Below, piece by piece: positions 1 to 5,397 of a DNA stretch of 7,306 nucleotides. The position numbers and the translations under genes are program-made. The stretch is taken from assembly GCA_021781255.1 (NCBI GenBank), contig JAJXXG010001229.1, positions 1 to 7,306 on the forward strand, given 5' to 3'. The DNA is from Acidobacteriota bacterium. GTDB lineage: Bacteria > Acidobacteriota > Terriglobia > Terriglobales > Acidobacteriaceae. Below the pieces are notes generated by a model. The model made no database searches, was not told the origin of the DNA, and saw only the letters and a list, made by a program, of their open reading frames with translations. Numbering within the stretch: position 1 is the stretch's first letter; every line of letters starts with the position of its first letter.

Positions 1-1
1 G

Positions 2-220
2 CTATTCGGGGAGCCGTTGGAGCTTGGCGAGGACTACGAGGCCACAACTCTCGGGGGGCTGGTATGTGAAGCCGAAGGACGAATTCCGCTTCCGGGTGAA
101 GTAGTGGAACTGGAGCCGGGCGGTCTGCGCCTGGAAGTGGTCGCCTCCACGGACAGAAAAGTGGAGCGCTTGCGAGTCTTTCCTCCATCTCGCGAAGAGG
201 TTATGCAGCGCAAGAATTAG
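2..220 (+). CDS. CorC/HlyC-family protein, C-terminal fragment (transporter-associated domain)
   Basis: Only the last 72 codons are present; the frame is open to the left edge, so the gene starts outside the window. The visible residues (a short Leu-Phe-Gly-Glu-Pro stretch, then Tyr-Glu-Thr-Thr-Leu-Gly-Gly-Leu, a Gly-Arg-Ile-Pro-Pro-Gly-Glu turn, and a final strand Leu-Glu-Val-Val near Arg-Val-Glu-Arg-Leu-Arg-Val) match the CorC_HlyC transporter-associated domain. That domain closes hemolysin-C/CorC proteins after the CBS pair. Family members are linked to divalent cation (Mg/Co) efflux, either as CNNM/CorB-type membrane proteins or as soluble CorC. Which of the two applies cannot be told, because the N-terminus is missing. 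era lies downstream on the same strand, a frequent neighbourhood for corC/ybeY genes. The stop TAG overlaps the opposing stop of the GNAT gene. Confidence 0.8.
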   Translation, partial: LFGEPLELGEDYEATTLGGLVCEAEGRIPLPGEVVELEPGGLRLEVVASTDRKVERLRVFPPSREEVMQRKN

Positions 221-783
221 AGTGCCTGTTGCCTACTGCGATTGGACTTCCAGGTTCGCCATTCTTCTGCGGTGATCTCCCATTCATCAGAAGGCAGCGT
301 TCCGCTCACATAATTTCTCATTCCCGAGCCAATGCGCCGCATTCCGTGATTTTCAGAGATGCGCCGAGATGCGGAATTCTCAGCAGCCTTTGCAACGCGA
401 AGGACCGGAAATCCGAGCGTCTCAAACCAATAGTCGTTCGCCCATTCGCAGGCTTCGATCATATAGCCCTTTCCCTGCCACGGAATGCCCATCCAGAATC
501 CGCGGTTATCATGTTCTCCGCGGATGAGGCCCAGGAAACCTATCATTTGTGTTGGCTCAGAAAGCAACCGCAGGGTCCAATGCCACGCTTCTCCACGCTC
601 CATTTGCGGTAATGCGATGTCCCGGCAATAGGTGAGTGCGCCGTCTGCAGGGTAAGGCCAGGGAACGCGGTTGAGCAGGTAGCGAACAATCTGCCAATGG
701 GGAAATAGCCGCTGAATAGCGCTCGCGTCTGCCAACTCCAACGGCCGAAGCATGAGACGCTTTGTTTGACCCTCACCAACCAT
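217..783 (-). CDS. GNAT-family N-acetyltransferase, RimJ/RimL type
   Basis: A 188-residue protein with one acetyltransferase fold. The N-terminal strand with Thr-Lys-Arg-Leu-x-Leu-Arg-Pro-Leu (residues 7-15) is the usual opening of RimJ/RimL-like enzymes. Motif A is seen at about 96-112 (Gly-Phe-Trp-Met-Gly, then Gln103-Gly-Lys-Gly106-Tyr-Met), the acetyl-CoA pyrophosphate loop. Asn136-x-x-Ser139 followed by a His-Gly-Met segment (146-148) is the typical motif B. The protein should move an acetyl group from acetyl-CoA to an amine; the acceptor (protein N-terminus, antibiotic or small molecule) cannot be read. The ATG at 783 was chosen because homologous GNAT sequence begins a few residues after it; the frame runs open to 948, but that part lies antisense to era. 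No clear Shine-Dalgarno is seen. It lies antisense between the CorC-type gene and era, sharing TTAG as overlapping stops with the former. Confidence 0.85.
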   Translation of the reverse strand: MVGEGQTKRLMLRPLELADASAIQRLFPHWQIVRYLLNRVPWPYPADGALTYCRDIALPQMERGEAWHWTLRLLSEPTQMIGFLGLIRGEHDNRGFWMGIPWQGKGYMIEACEWANDYWFETLGFPVLRVAKAAENSASRRISENHGMRRIGSGMRNYVSGTLPSDEWEITAEEWRTWKSNRSRQQAL

Positions 784-831
784 GCGCCATGATAGCAATC
801 GGATTTGCGTAAATTCGCGATAATAATAAAC

Positions 832-837
832 AGGGAG
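832..837 (+). promoter_or_regulatory. Shine-Dalgarno of era (AGGGAG)
   Basis: AGGGAG lies 10 nt before the TTG at 848. It supports TTG as the true start, since no ATG or GTG in frame gives the conserved Era N-terminus. The 64-nt spacer 784-847 must hold the promoters of both divergent genes; it is AT-rich around 821-830, but I see no convincing -35/-10 pair. Confidence 0.6.
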
Positions 838-847
838 TGAGATACCT

Positions 848-1900
848 TTGAAATCTGGATTTGTTGCTATTTTGGGTCGGCCCAATGCCGGCAAAAGCAC
901 GCTGCTGAATGCCCTGACCGGCGAAAAAGTGGCGATAGTTACGCCCAAACCTCAAACGACCCGCAATCGGATCGCAGGTGTCCTGGAGGTTCCGGCGCGC
1001 AAAGGCGCACATTCGGCCGCCCAAGTGGTTTTTGTTGATACTCCGGGTGTACACAAGCCAACCTCTCAATTGGACAGGCGCATGCTTCAAGAGGTGCAGG
1101 AGGCTTTGGAAACAAGGGATCTGGTGCTTGTGCTGGCGGATGCGAGCCGGCGCTTGAAGCTCGAAGATCCGAACGAAAAGGGGCAGACAAGGAAAGCGAG
1201 TTGGGCCAGTGAGGATGACTTTGTTTTCGAATTGATTCGCGGACTGGATTGCCCGGTCTTTCTGGTGCTCACGAAGATTGACCTGGTCAAGAAGGAAGAC
1301 ATTCTTCCGCTGATTGAACGAATGACGAAACAGTACGCTTTTGCGGAAGTGATTCCTATCAGTGCGCGCAAGCGGGACGGCCTGGATCTTCTTCTGCGGA
1401 AGATTGTGGATGCATTGCCGACCGGCGAAAGATACTACCCGAAGGACCAATATACGGATCAGCCGATTCGATTTATGGTGGCGGAACTTATCCGGGAGAG
1501 CATTCTGGTGGAGACTGGCGAGGAAGTTCCGTATGCTTCGGCCGTCGTCATCGAGCGGTTTGAGGAAGAAGAGCCACGCGCCCAAAGCAAGAAGAGCCCT
1601 GACGCCAGAAAGCCACTTACGCGGATTGCAGCGGCAATCTACTGCGAGCGCGCTGGTCAAAAGGCCATTCTCATTGGCAAGGGCGGATCAAAGCTGAAGG
1701 AGATTGGCACAAGCGCACGCAAGCAGATTGAATCCCTGCTCGATACTCGGGTCTATCTCGAGCTACACGTGATTGTCGAGCCAGGATGGCGAGAATCGCG
1801 CAGCTTTGTGGAATCTCTTGATTGGAGAAACCAGTTGGAAGAGCTGGCCCGGCATCAGGAGGGCGAGTCGGACTTCGACGACGATAATCAGAAGGATTAG
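848..1900 (+). CDS. era: GTPase Era
   Basis: Essential Ras-like GTPase that binds the 3' end of 16S rRNA and assists 30S subunit maturation. All G motifs are visible: G1 Gly-Arg-Pro-Asn-Ala-Gly-Lys-Ser (10-17), the switch I Thr-rich segment Pro-Gln-Thr-Thr-Arg-Asn (35-40), G3 Asp-Thr-Pro-Gly (64-67), G4 Thr-Lys-Ile-Asp (142-145) and G5 Ile-Ser-Ala (171-173). The C-terminal KH domain carries the RNA-binding Gly-Lys-Gly-Gly loop (277-280) and the family's Leu-Glu-Leu-x-Val and Gly-Trp segments. At 350 residues it is about 50 longer than E. coli Era (301). The extra length is a charged insertion around 103-124 between G3 and G4, a Glu/Lys-rich insertion around 239-257 inside the KH region, and an acidic tail (338-350). 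The start is TTG with a good ribosome site. It is convergent with the GGDEF gene, with a 12-nt gap and no terminator hairpin. Confidence 0.97.
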   Translation: MKSGFVAILGRPNAGKSTLLNALTGEKVAIVTPKPQTTRNRIAGVLEVPARKGAHSAAQVVFVDTPGVHKPTSQLDRRMLQEVQEALETRDLVLVLADASRRLKLEDPNEKGQTRKASWASEDDFVFELIRGLDCPVFLVLTKIDLVKKEDILPLIERMTKQYAFAEVIPISARKRDGLDLLLRKIVDALPTGERYYPKDQYTDQPIRFMVAELIRESILVETGEEVPYASAVVIERFEEEEPRAQSKKSPDARKPLTRIAAAIYCERAGQKAILIGKGGSKLKEIGTSARKQIESLLDTRVYLELHVIVEPGWRESRSFVESLDWRNQLEELARHQEGESDFDDDNQKD

Positions 1901-1912
1901 ACCGGCAAGCCC

Positions 1913-2980
1913 TCAGGCTCCCTGCACCATCCCACGGCCGTTTGCTTTTACCGTGTACATCCGGTCGTCTGCTGCGCCGATGATCGCATGAACTGCGTCG
2001 CCATCCGTGGGCGCGGTGGACAGGCCCACACTGGCACTGACGCTCAGTTCGAGGCCGCACTTTATTTTGAATTTGGTTGCCATAAGTTTGCGATGAAGGC
2101 GAACAGCCTGTGCCAGACCCTCCTGCGAGCCGGTTTGCGGCATCAGGATTACGAATTCGTCCCCGCCGTAGCGAAAACAAAGATCCTGGTCGCGGCTGAG
2201 TTCGCGAAGCCGTTGTCCAGTGCGTGCAAGCAGCTCGCTTCCCACCAGATGGCCATGCTGGTCGTTCACCTGTTTGAAGCGGTCGAGATCAAGGAAGGCG
2301 AGGCTGACTTGTGTGCTATCGCGCTTGCAGCGCTCAAGTTCCTGGCTCATTACGTCATAAAGGTGACGCACGTTGAAGAGCCCCGTGGCGTCATCCGTGA
2401 TGGTGAGCTGCTGAATGCGCGCCATATCCCGCGCATTTTCGATTGCAATGGCGGCGTGATCGGCGAGGATGTGGAGAAATGCAATCGTGTAGTCCGTGAG
2501 CTGGTCGGCACGAGGGTTCAGAATTTCGATAACCCCTTGTGTTCCCTTGCGTCCACGGAGTGGAAGGGCGATTACCGAGCGCACCTTGGCAGAATGTCCG
2601 ATACTTCCGCCCTTCACGCGAGGATCATTTTCCCCTTCCGGAACGATCAGTGTTTCTCCATGTTCAACCACCCAGCCTGCCACGCCTTCGCCCACCTTCA
2701 CGCGAAGATCGCGCAGAGCCGCCTCTTCCCCCCCAGCGGCAATGGCATAGTAGAGTTCCTGGTGGGCTTCATCGAGCATCAGGAGCGTCCAGAGGTCTGC
2801 TTCGATAAACCGCTCCATGTGCACAAGGATGGTACGCAGGATGCTATCGAGATCAAAACTCGAAGTCAGAGACCGCGCAAGCCGGTGAAAAACCAGCAGA
2901 TCGTCGATAGGGATTCGATTTTCCGGCGCAGTCGGCATAGAAGCTTGCTCAGTAAGGAGTCCTGATGGAAATTGTGTCAT
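1913..2980 (-). CDS. GAF-GGDEF cyclic dinucleotide synthase (possible Hypr-type, cGAMP)
   Basis: A 355-residue soluble protein with no membrane segment. A GAF sensor domain spans about 38-184 and a GGDEF cyclase domain about 190-352. The cyclase shows Asp-Asp-Ala-Thr-Gly-Leu-Phe-Asn (196-203), the metal/nucleotide segment Asp231-Leu-Asp-Arg-Phe-Lys-Gln-Val-Asn239-Asp, the GGDEF loop (272-276), and an RxxD inhibitory site (Arg263, Asp266) five residues before it. It should therefore be active and feedback-controlled. The odd point is Gly-His-Leu-Val-Gly-Ser248, where canonical enzymes have Gly-His-x-x-Gly-Asp. That Asp (PleD Asp344) contacts the guanine base, and Ser there marks Hypr enzymes that also use ATP and form 3',3'-cGAMP. 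The product is thus c-di-GMP or cGAMP. The start at 2980 is the first ATG in frame; a second ATG at 2938 is also possible, and neither has a clear Shine-Dalgarno. moaA lies 76 nt upstream on the same strand. Confidence 0.93.
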   Translation of the reverse strand: MTQFPSGLLTEQASMPTAPENRIPIDDLLVFHRLARSLTSSFDLDSILRTILVHMERFIEADLWTLLMLDEAHQELYYAIAAGGEEAALRDLRVKVGEGVAGWVVEHGETLIVPEGENDPRVKGGSIGHSAKVRSVIALPLRGRKGTQGVIEILNPRADQLTDYTIAFLHILADHAAIAIENARDMARIQQLTITDDATGLFNVRHLYDVMSQELERCKRDSTQVSLAFLDLDRFKQVNDQHGHLVGSELLARTGQRLRELSRDQDLCFRYGGDEFVILMPQTGSQEGLAQAVRLHRKLMATKFKIKCGLELSVSASVGLSTAPTDGDAVHAIIGAADDRMYTVKANGRGMVQGA

Positions 2981-3056
2981 ATTCTGGCGTGGGAATTGCC
3001 GGAAACGGATCTGGAGCTGTGAGAGAAGTAATGCGTCCCGGAGTCCGATGCGACAC

Positions 3057-4091
3057 TCATCCTCCGATGTGGACCATCGAGCGCGAGGGTTTCAAGAAGC
3101 CGGGTTCACCGATGTGATGACGGGCCTCCTTGCCCTGCACGGTCTGCGCGATATACGCCGAGAGCTCGGCATCGGTTGCGCCGGCTCGCATGCGTCCGTA
3201 CAGATCGTGCTCCACTTGTGAAAAGAGGCAGGTGCGAATTTTTCCATCAGATGTGAGACGAACGCGGCTGCAAGCTCCGCAGAATGCTTGAGAAACAGGC
3301 GCGATGATTCCGATCTCTCCCACGCCGTCCGCAAATGTGTAGCGCCGAGCAGTCTCGCTGGGTTCGCGAGGAGGCAATGGCACCAGAGGCATGATGCGGT
3401 TAATACGTTCCACAATCTCAGCCAGCGGCACAACAATCTCGGGCGTCCACAGGCGATCCTCTTCCAGTGGCATGAATTCAATAAAGCGAACGATGACACC
3501 TTCGTCCCGTGCAAAGCGGGCAAAGCCTTCAATTTCGCCGTCATTGAAGCCGCGCAGAAGTACGCAATTCACTTTAAGAGGAGTGAGTCCCGCGTCGCGG
3601 GCGGTGCGAATACTGCTGAGGACCCGAGGGAAACTTCCAGGCACTCGGGTGATACGCTCGAACGTCTCTGCGTCCACGGCGTCCATGCTGACAGTCACGC
3701 GTTGCAGGCCGGCGTCCCGCAGAGGAACGGCGAGATCACCAAGAAGATGGCCGTTGGTCGTCAGCGCCAGATCAAGCGGCTTGCCCTCGAGCGTGCGCAT
3801 ACTTGCAAGCGCGCGGAGAAGATCGATGAGACCTCGGCGGAGCAAGGGTTCACCGCCCGTAATGCGAACCTTTTCGATACCAAGACTGACGAAGACTGTA
3901 ATGAGGCGCAAATATTCATCAATGCTGAGTTCGGGATATTGAGATCCGAACTCGCCTGTGCGGCAGTAGACGCACTTGTAGTTGCACCGGTCGGTAATCG
4001 ACACGCGGAGATCGTGGATAATGCGGCCGTGACTGTCTGTAAGCCGGCAGGCACCGTTCGCGCTGGAAGAAATTGGGGAAATGGCAGACAT
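3057..4091 (-). CDS. moaA: GTP 3',8-cyclase MoaA (radical SAM)
   Basis: Catalyses the first step of molybdenum cofactor synthesis, turning GTP into 3',8-cyclo-GTP with S-adenosylmethionine and two 4Fe-4S clusters; MoaC then makes cPMP. Counted from the ATG at 4091 the protein has 344 residues. The radical SAM cluster motif is Cys36-x3-Cys40-x2-Cys43, followed by the SAM-binding Gly-Gly-Glu-Pro (79-82). The second cluster uses Cys271-x2-Cys274-x13-Cys288. The C-terminus ends in Ile-Gly-Gly, the functional Gly-Gly tail of the family, so the gene is intact and complete. A GTG two codons upstream (4097) is an alternative start, but AGGTG lies 3 nt before the ATG and favours 4091. No other moa/mog gene lies in the window. 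Just upstream are a leader with an inverted repeat and a small membrane protein gene; the GGDEF gene follows on the same strand. Confidence 0.96.
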   Translation of the reverse strand: MSAISPISSSANGACRLTDSHGRIIHDLRVSITDRCNYKCVYCRTGEFGSQYPELSIDEYLRLITVFVSLGIEKVRITGGEPLLRRGLIDLLRALASMRTLEGKPLDLALTTNGHLLGDLAVPLRDAGLQRVTVSMDAVDAETFERITRVPGSFPRVLSSIRTARDAGLTPLKVNCVLLRGFNDGEIEGFARFARDEGVIVRFIEFMPLEEDRLWTPEIVVPLAEIVERINRIMPLVPLPPREPSETARRYTFADGVGEIGIIAPVSQAFCGACSRVRLTSDGKIRTCLFSQVEHDLYGRMRAGATDAELSAYIAQTVQGKEARHHIGEPGFLKPSRSMVHIGG

Positions 4092-4121
4092 CGGCACCTA
4101 TAAGGCTATACCGTTTTGCCG

Positions 4122-4165
4122 CAGCCCGCATGGGGGCCGCTTCTGTGATGCCTGTAGGCGGGCTG
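4122..4165 (-). repeat. Inverted repeat in the moaA leader (8-bp arms)
   Basis: CAGCCCGC (4122-4129) and GCGGGCTG (4158-4165) are perfect inverted arms separated by 28 nt. The loop contains a smaller potential hairpin, gcc-tgta-ggc (4150-4159), overlapping one arm. It sits in the 97-nt gap (4092-4187) between the upstream small gene's stop and moaA. No U-run follows the stem on the minus strand (next bases CGGCAAAACGG), so it is not a standard intrinsic terminator. A leader structure or operator is possible; I do not recognise a Moco riboswitch consensus. Confidence 0.45.
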
Positions 4166-4187
4166 GATTGTGACTGTTTCGCCGCAG

Positions 4188-4466
4188 CTAATCGAGCCGT
4201 GGGGTGCCACGCCGAAGAAGGATGCCTGTAATGCCGAAGACAATAACGATGGTTATCGCGAGGAAGAAGTAGTAGGCCATTGGATGGGCCCAGCCAGGGG
4301 AGTATTGCAAATCCTGGCCAACCCACAGAAGAAGAACCGTCGCGATTACAGAAAATTGGCCGGCAATCACCAAAAACAGGTGCCCGAGGCTGCGGCGCTT
4401 GTCGAGTGCCTCCACCTGGTCGGGAGTCAGGTTACGCTCTTCAGGGGGAAGAAGAAGATTTGCCAT
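4188..4466 (-). CDS. Small two-helix membrane protein, unknown function
   Basis: A 92-residue protein that I do not recognise as a named family. It has a charged cytosolic-type N-terminus (Pro-Pro-Glu-Glu-Arg, then Thr-Pro-Asp-Gln-Val-Glu-Ala-Leu-Asp-Lys-Arg-Arg, residues 8-25), a first hydrophobic helix at about 28-49, a short polar loop rich in Gln, Tyr, Pro and Trp (51-62), a second helix at about 63-84, and a basic tail. This pattern fits an inner membrane hairpin with both ends on the same side. The ATG at 4466 is chosen because AGGAG lies 10 nt before it; the upstream ATG at 4484 overlaps that Shine-Dalgarno and would be poorly placed. It is on the same strand as moaA, 96 nt apart, so co-transcription is possible but not shown. 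Confidence 0.75.
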   Translation of the reverse strand: MANLLLPPEERNLTPDQVEALDKRRSLGHLFLVIAGQFSVIATVLLLWVGQDLQYSPGWAHPMAYYFFLAITIVIVFGITGILLRRGTPRLD

Positions 4467-4476
4467 CGCCGTGGTT

Positions 4477-4481
4477 CTCCT
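4477..4481 (-). promoter_or_regulatory. Shine-Dalgarno AGGAG of the small membrane protein
   Basis: AGGAG on the minus strand, 10 nt before the ATG at 4466. It decides this start over the ATG at 4484, which abuts the ribosome site itself. Confidence 0.6.
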
Positions 4482-4496
4482 CATGTGGCTCGAAAG

Positions 4497-4514
4497 TTCG
4501 GCCTGTGGGCCGAA
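4497..4514. repeat. Perfect 7-bp hairpin/palindrome with TGTG loop
   Basis: TTCGGCC-tgtg-GGCCGAA is an exact inverted repeat with a 4-nt loop. It lies 16 nt upstream of the Shine-Dalgarno of the small membrane protein gene, so it may form in that gene's 5' leader or be a protein-binding site. Neither strand shows a T-run after the stem, which argues against an intrinsic terminator. CGAAAG occurs just left of the palindrome (4491-4496) and again at its right end (4511-4516). Confidence 0.5.
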
Positions 4515-4721
4515 AGAATTTGACAGGATGATTGAATCACATCGTGCGCGGGCCGCGCCAGAGCGAAGCGTCTTTTGGGGTCAGATTTTTTCTGGTCCGC
4601 GAATCCTGGAGCAAAGCCAGCCTTTCTTTGTCCCTTTGAGAACGTTTCCGGGTCGCCGCTCCGTGAGGGTTGCGTCGATTTGAGAGGATCCACTCCGGGA
4701 CACATCGAGGCTGCTTTTGCT

Positions 4722-5000
4722 TTAGTCGGCGAGGAACGCTAGCGACTGGAGAGATGTGATCTCAAACGGCTTACGGCAGCGCATATTTGTACAAGCCAGT
4801 TTGTCGTCCCGACGAACCATATACGATTGTGCCTTGGCGAACCGCGCCCGATCTCGTTCATCCGCATGACGAGGCAGTTGGGCGCGCTTGCGGCGAACAA
4901 CCCAAGTGACCTTGTACTCCGCTGCCTGACCGCATTTTGGGCAAGTGAGAGTGTGGGTTCTGGTTTCTGTTGTCTCTGTGAAAAACTCCCGCTCTTCCAT
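4722..5000 (-). CDS. Small four-cysteine zinc-ribbon-like protein, unknown function
   Basis: A 92-residue protein. Cys20-Pro-Lys-Cys23-Gly is a classical zinc knuckle, and Cys70-x4-Cys75 provides a second pair, giving C-x2-C-x46-C-x4-C. The first knuckle is preceded by a Thr/Glu-rich segment (8-19) of beta type. Between the pairs lies a strongly basic, probably helical stretch (35-65, many Arg/Lys/Ala). This suggests one bound zinc and possible nucleic acid contact, but the spacing between the pairs is long and no family name comes to mind. The start ATG at 5000 has a weak GGAG 11 nt upstream. It diverges from the doubtful basic ORF at 5089 and lies downstream of the ArsB gene on the same strand, 284 nt away. 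Codon use is like that of its neighbours. Confidence 0.65.
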   Translation of the reverse strand: MEEREFFTETTETRTHTLTCPKCGQAAEYKVTWVVRRKRAQLPRHADERDRARFAKAQSYMVRRDDKLACTNMRCRKPFEITSLQSLAFLAD

Positions 5001-5088
5001 AATCTGCTGCGCTCCGGCCCTGCATTTCCAATTCGCTCGTTTTGAGGGCTTCCTCTTCCAAACGAACTATTCCATACTCATCCTTGCC

Positions 5089-5397
5089 ATGCCTAAAAGC
5101 AAGCAAGCCGGATTTTCAGCCACAAAGGCGGTAAAAGCCAACGCACGGGAGCGCGTGGGACAACCCCGGCCCTCGCGCGTGGTGGACGACGAGCCGCGCA
5201 AGGGGAGGAAGGCGAAGCACAAGCCAAAGCTCGAAGATCTGATTCGTCGGGAAGAGGAAACCTTTGCGCGGTTAATGCGATTCGTCAATGCCAGAGGAGC
5301 AGAAGGCTCGCTCCCAAGGCGAGAGGCATCGCCACGATGCCAACGCGGAAGAACTGCCAGGCGGAAATCTCTACGTTTTCACGGCGCAATGCGATGA
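5089..5397 (+). CDS. Doubtful small basic protein
   Basis: This ORF encodes 102 residues, very rich in Lys and Arg. Residues 1-65 look coding: third positions are mostly G or C, and there is a plausible amphipathic segment with Leu-Glu-Asp-Leu-Ile-Arg-Arg-Glu-Glu (about 48-56). From residue 66 on it runs antisense to the 3' end of the ArsB-like gene, and the sequence there looks like a shadow (Arg/Ser-rich, A/T third positions more common). No Shine-Dalgarno precedes the ATG. It may be a real small nucleic-acid-binding-like protein whose stop has drifted into its neighbour, a truncated gene, or chance. I recognise no family. Confidence 0.4.
   Translation: MPKSKQAGFSATKAVKANARERVGQPRPSRVVDDEPRKGRKAKHKPKLEDLIRREEETFARLMRFVNARGAEGSLPRREASPRCQRGRTARRKSLRFHGAMR

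Larger units (their letters stand above)
4467..4721. other. Gene-poor spacer
   Basis: 255 nt between two minus-strand genes. It contains the ribosome site and hairpin listed separately. A consensus-like TTGACA occurs at 4520-4525 on the plus strand, but no -10 follows at the right distance and no plausible plus-strand gene starts there. The segment around 4581-4604 (CAGA-T-run-TCTG) is only a weak 4-bp inverted repeat. Short frames that cross this spacer give unconvincing proteins. The minus-strand promoter for the downstream gene is presumably here, but I cannot point to it. Confidence 0.5.

Noticed and set aside
784..948. N-terminal extension of the GNAT gene to 948
   Set aside because: The added residues are the antisense of the Era N-terminus and unlike any GNAT start; the ATG at 783 fits the family.
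773..1660. A 295-codon minus-strand open frame across era
   Set aside because: Antisense to the unmistakable Era motifs; rich in Arg, His, Gln and Cys, with no domain.
1901..1912. Bidirectional terminator between era and the GGDEF gene
   Set aside because: The 12-nt gap and its flanks show no stem with a T-run.
1988..2965. A 325-codon plus-strand open frame across the GGDEF gene
   Set aside because: It lies antisense to a gene with clear GAF and GGDEF motifs, and its translation has no recognisable domain; it is a shadow caused by codon bias.
2981..3056. c-di-GMP or cGAMP riboswitch (GEMM) near the cyclase gene or elsewhere in the window
   Set aside because: I looked for the conserved GEMM core by eye in this and the other spacers and did not find it; a covariance-model search would be decisive.
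3288..4103. A 271-codon plus-strand open frame across moaA
   Set aside because: Antisense to MoaA cluster motifs; no domain and no ribosome site.
4520..4548. Plus-strand promoter from TTGACA
   Set aside because: At 16-18 nt spacing the bases are GC-rich and unlike TATAAT, and no plus-strand gene follows.
4581..4604. Terminator-like CAGA-T-run-TCTG
   Set aside because: The continuous stem is only about 4 bp, the flanking bases mismatch, and the T-run is in the loop rather than after the stem.
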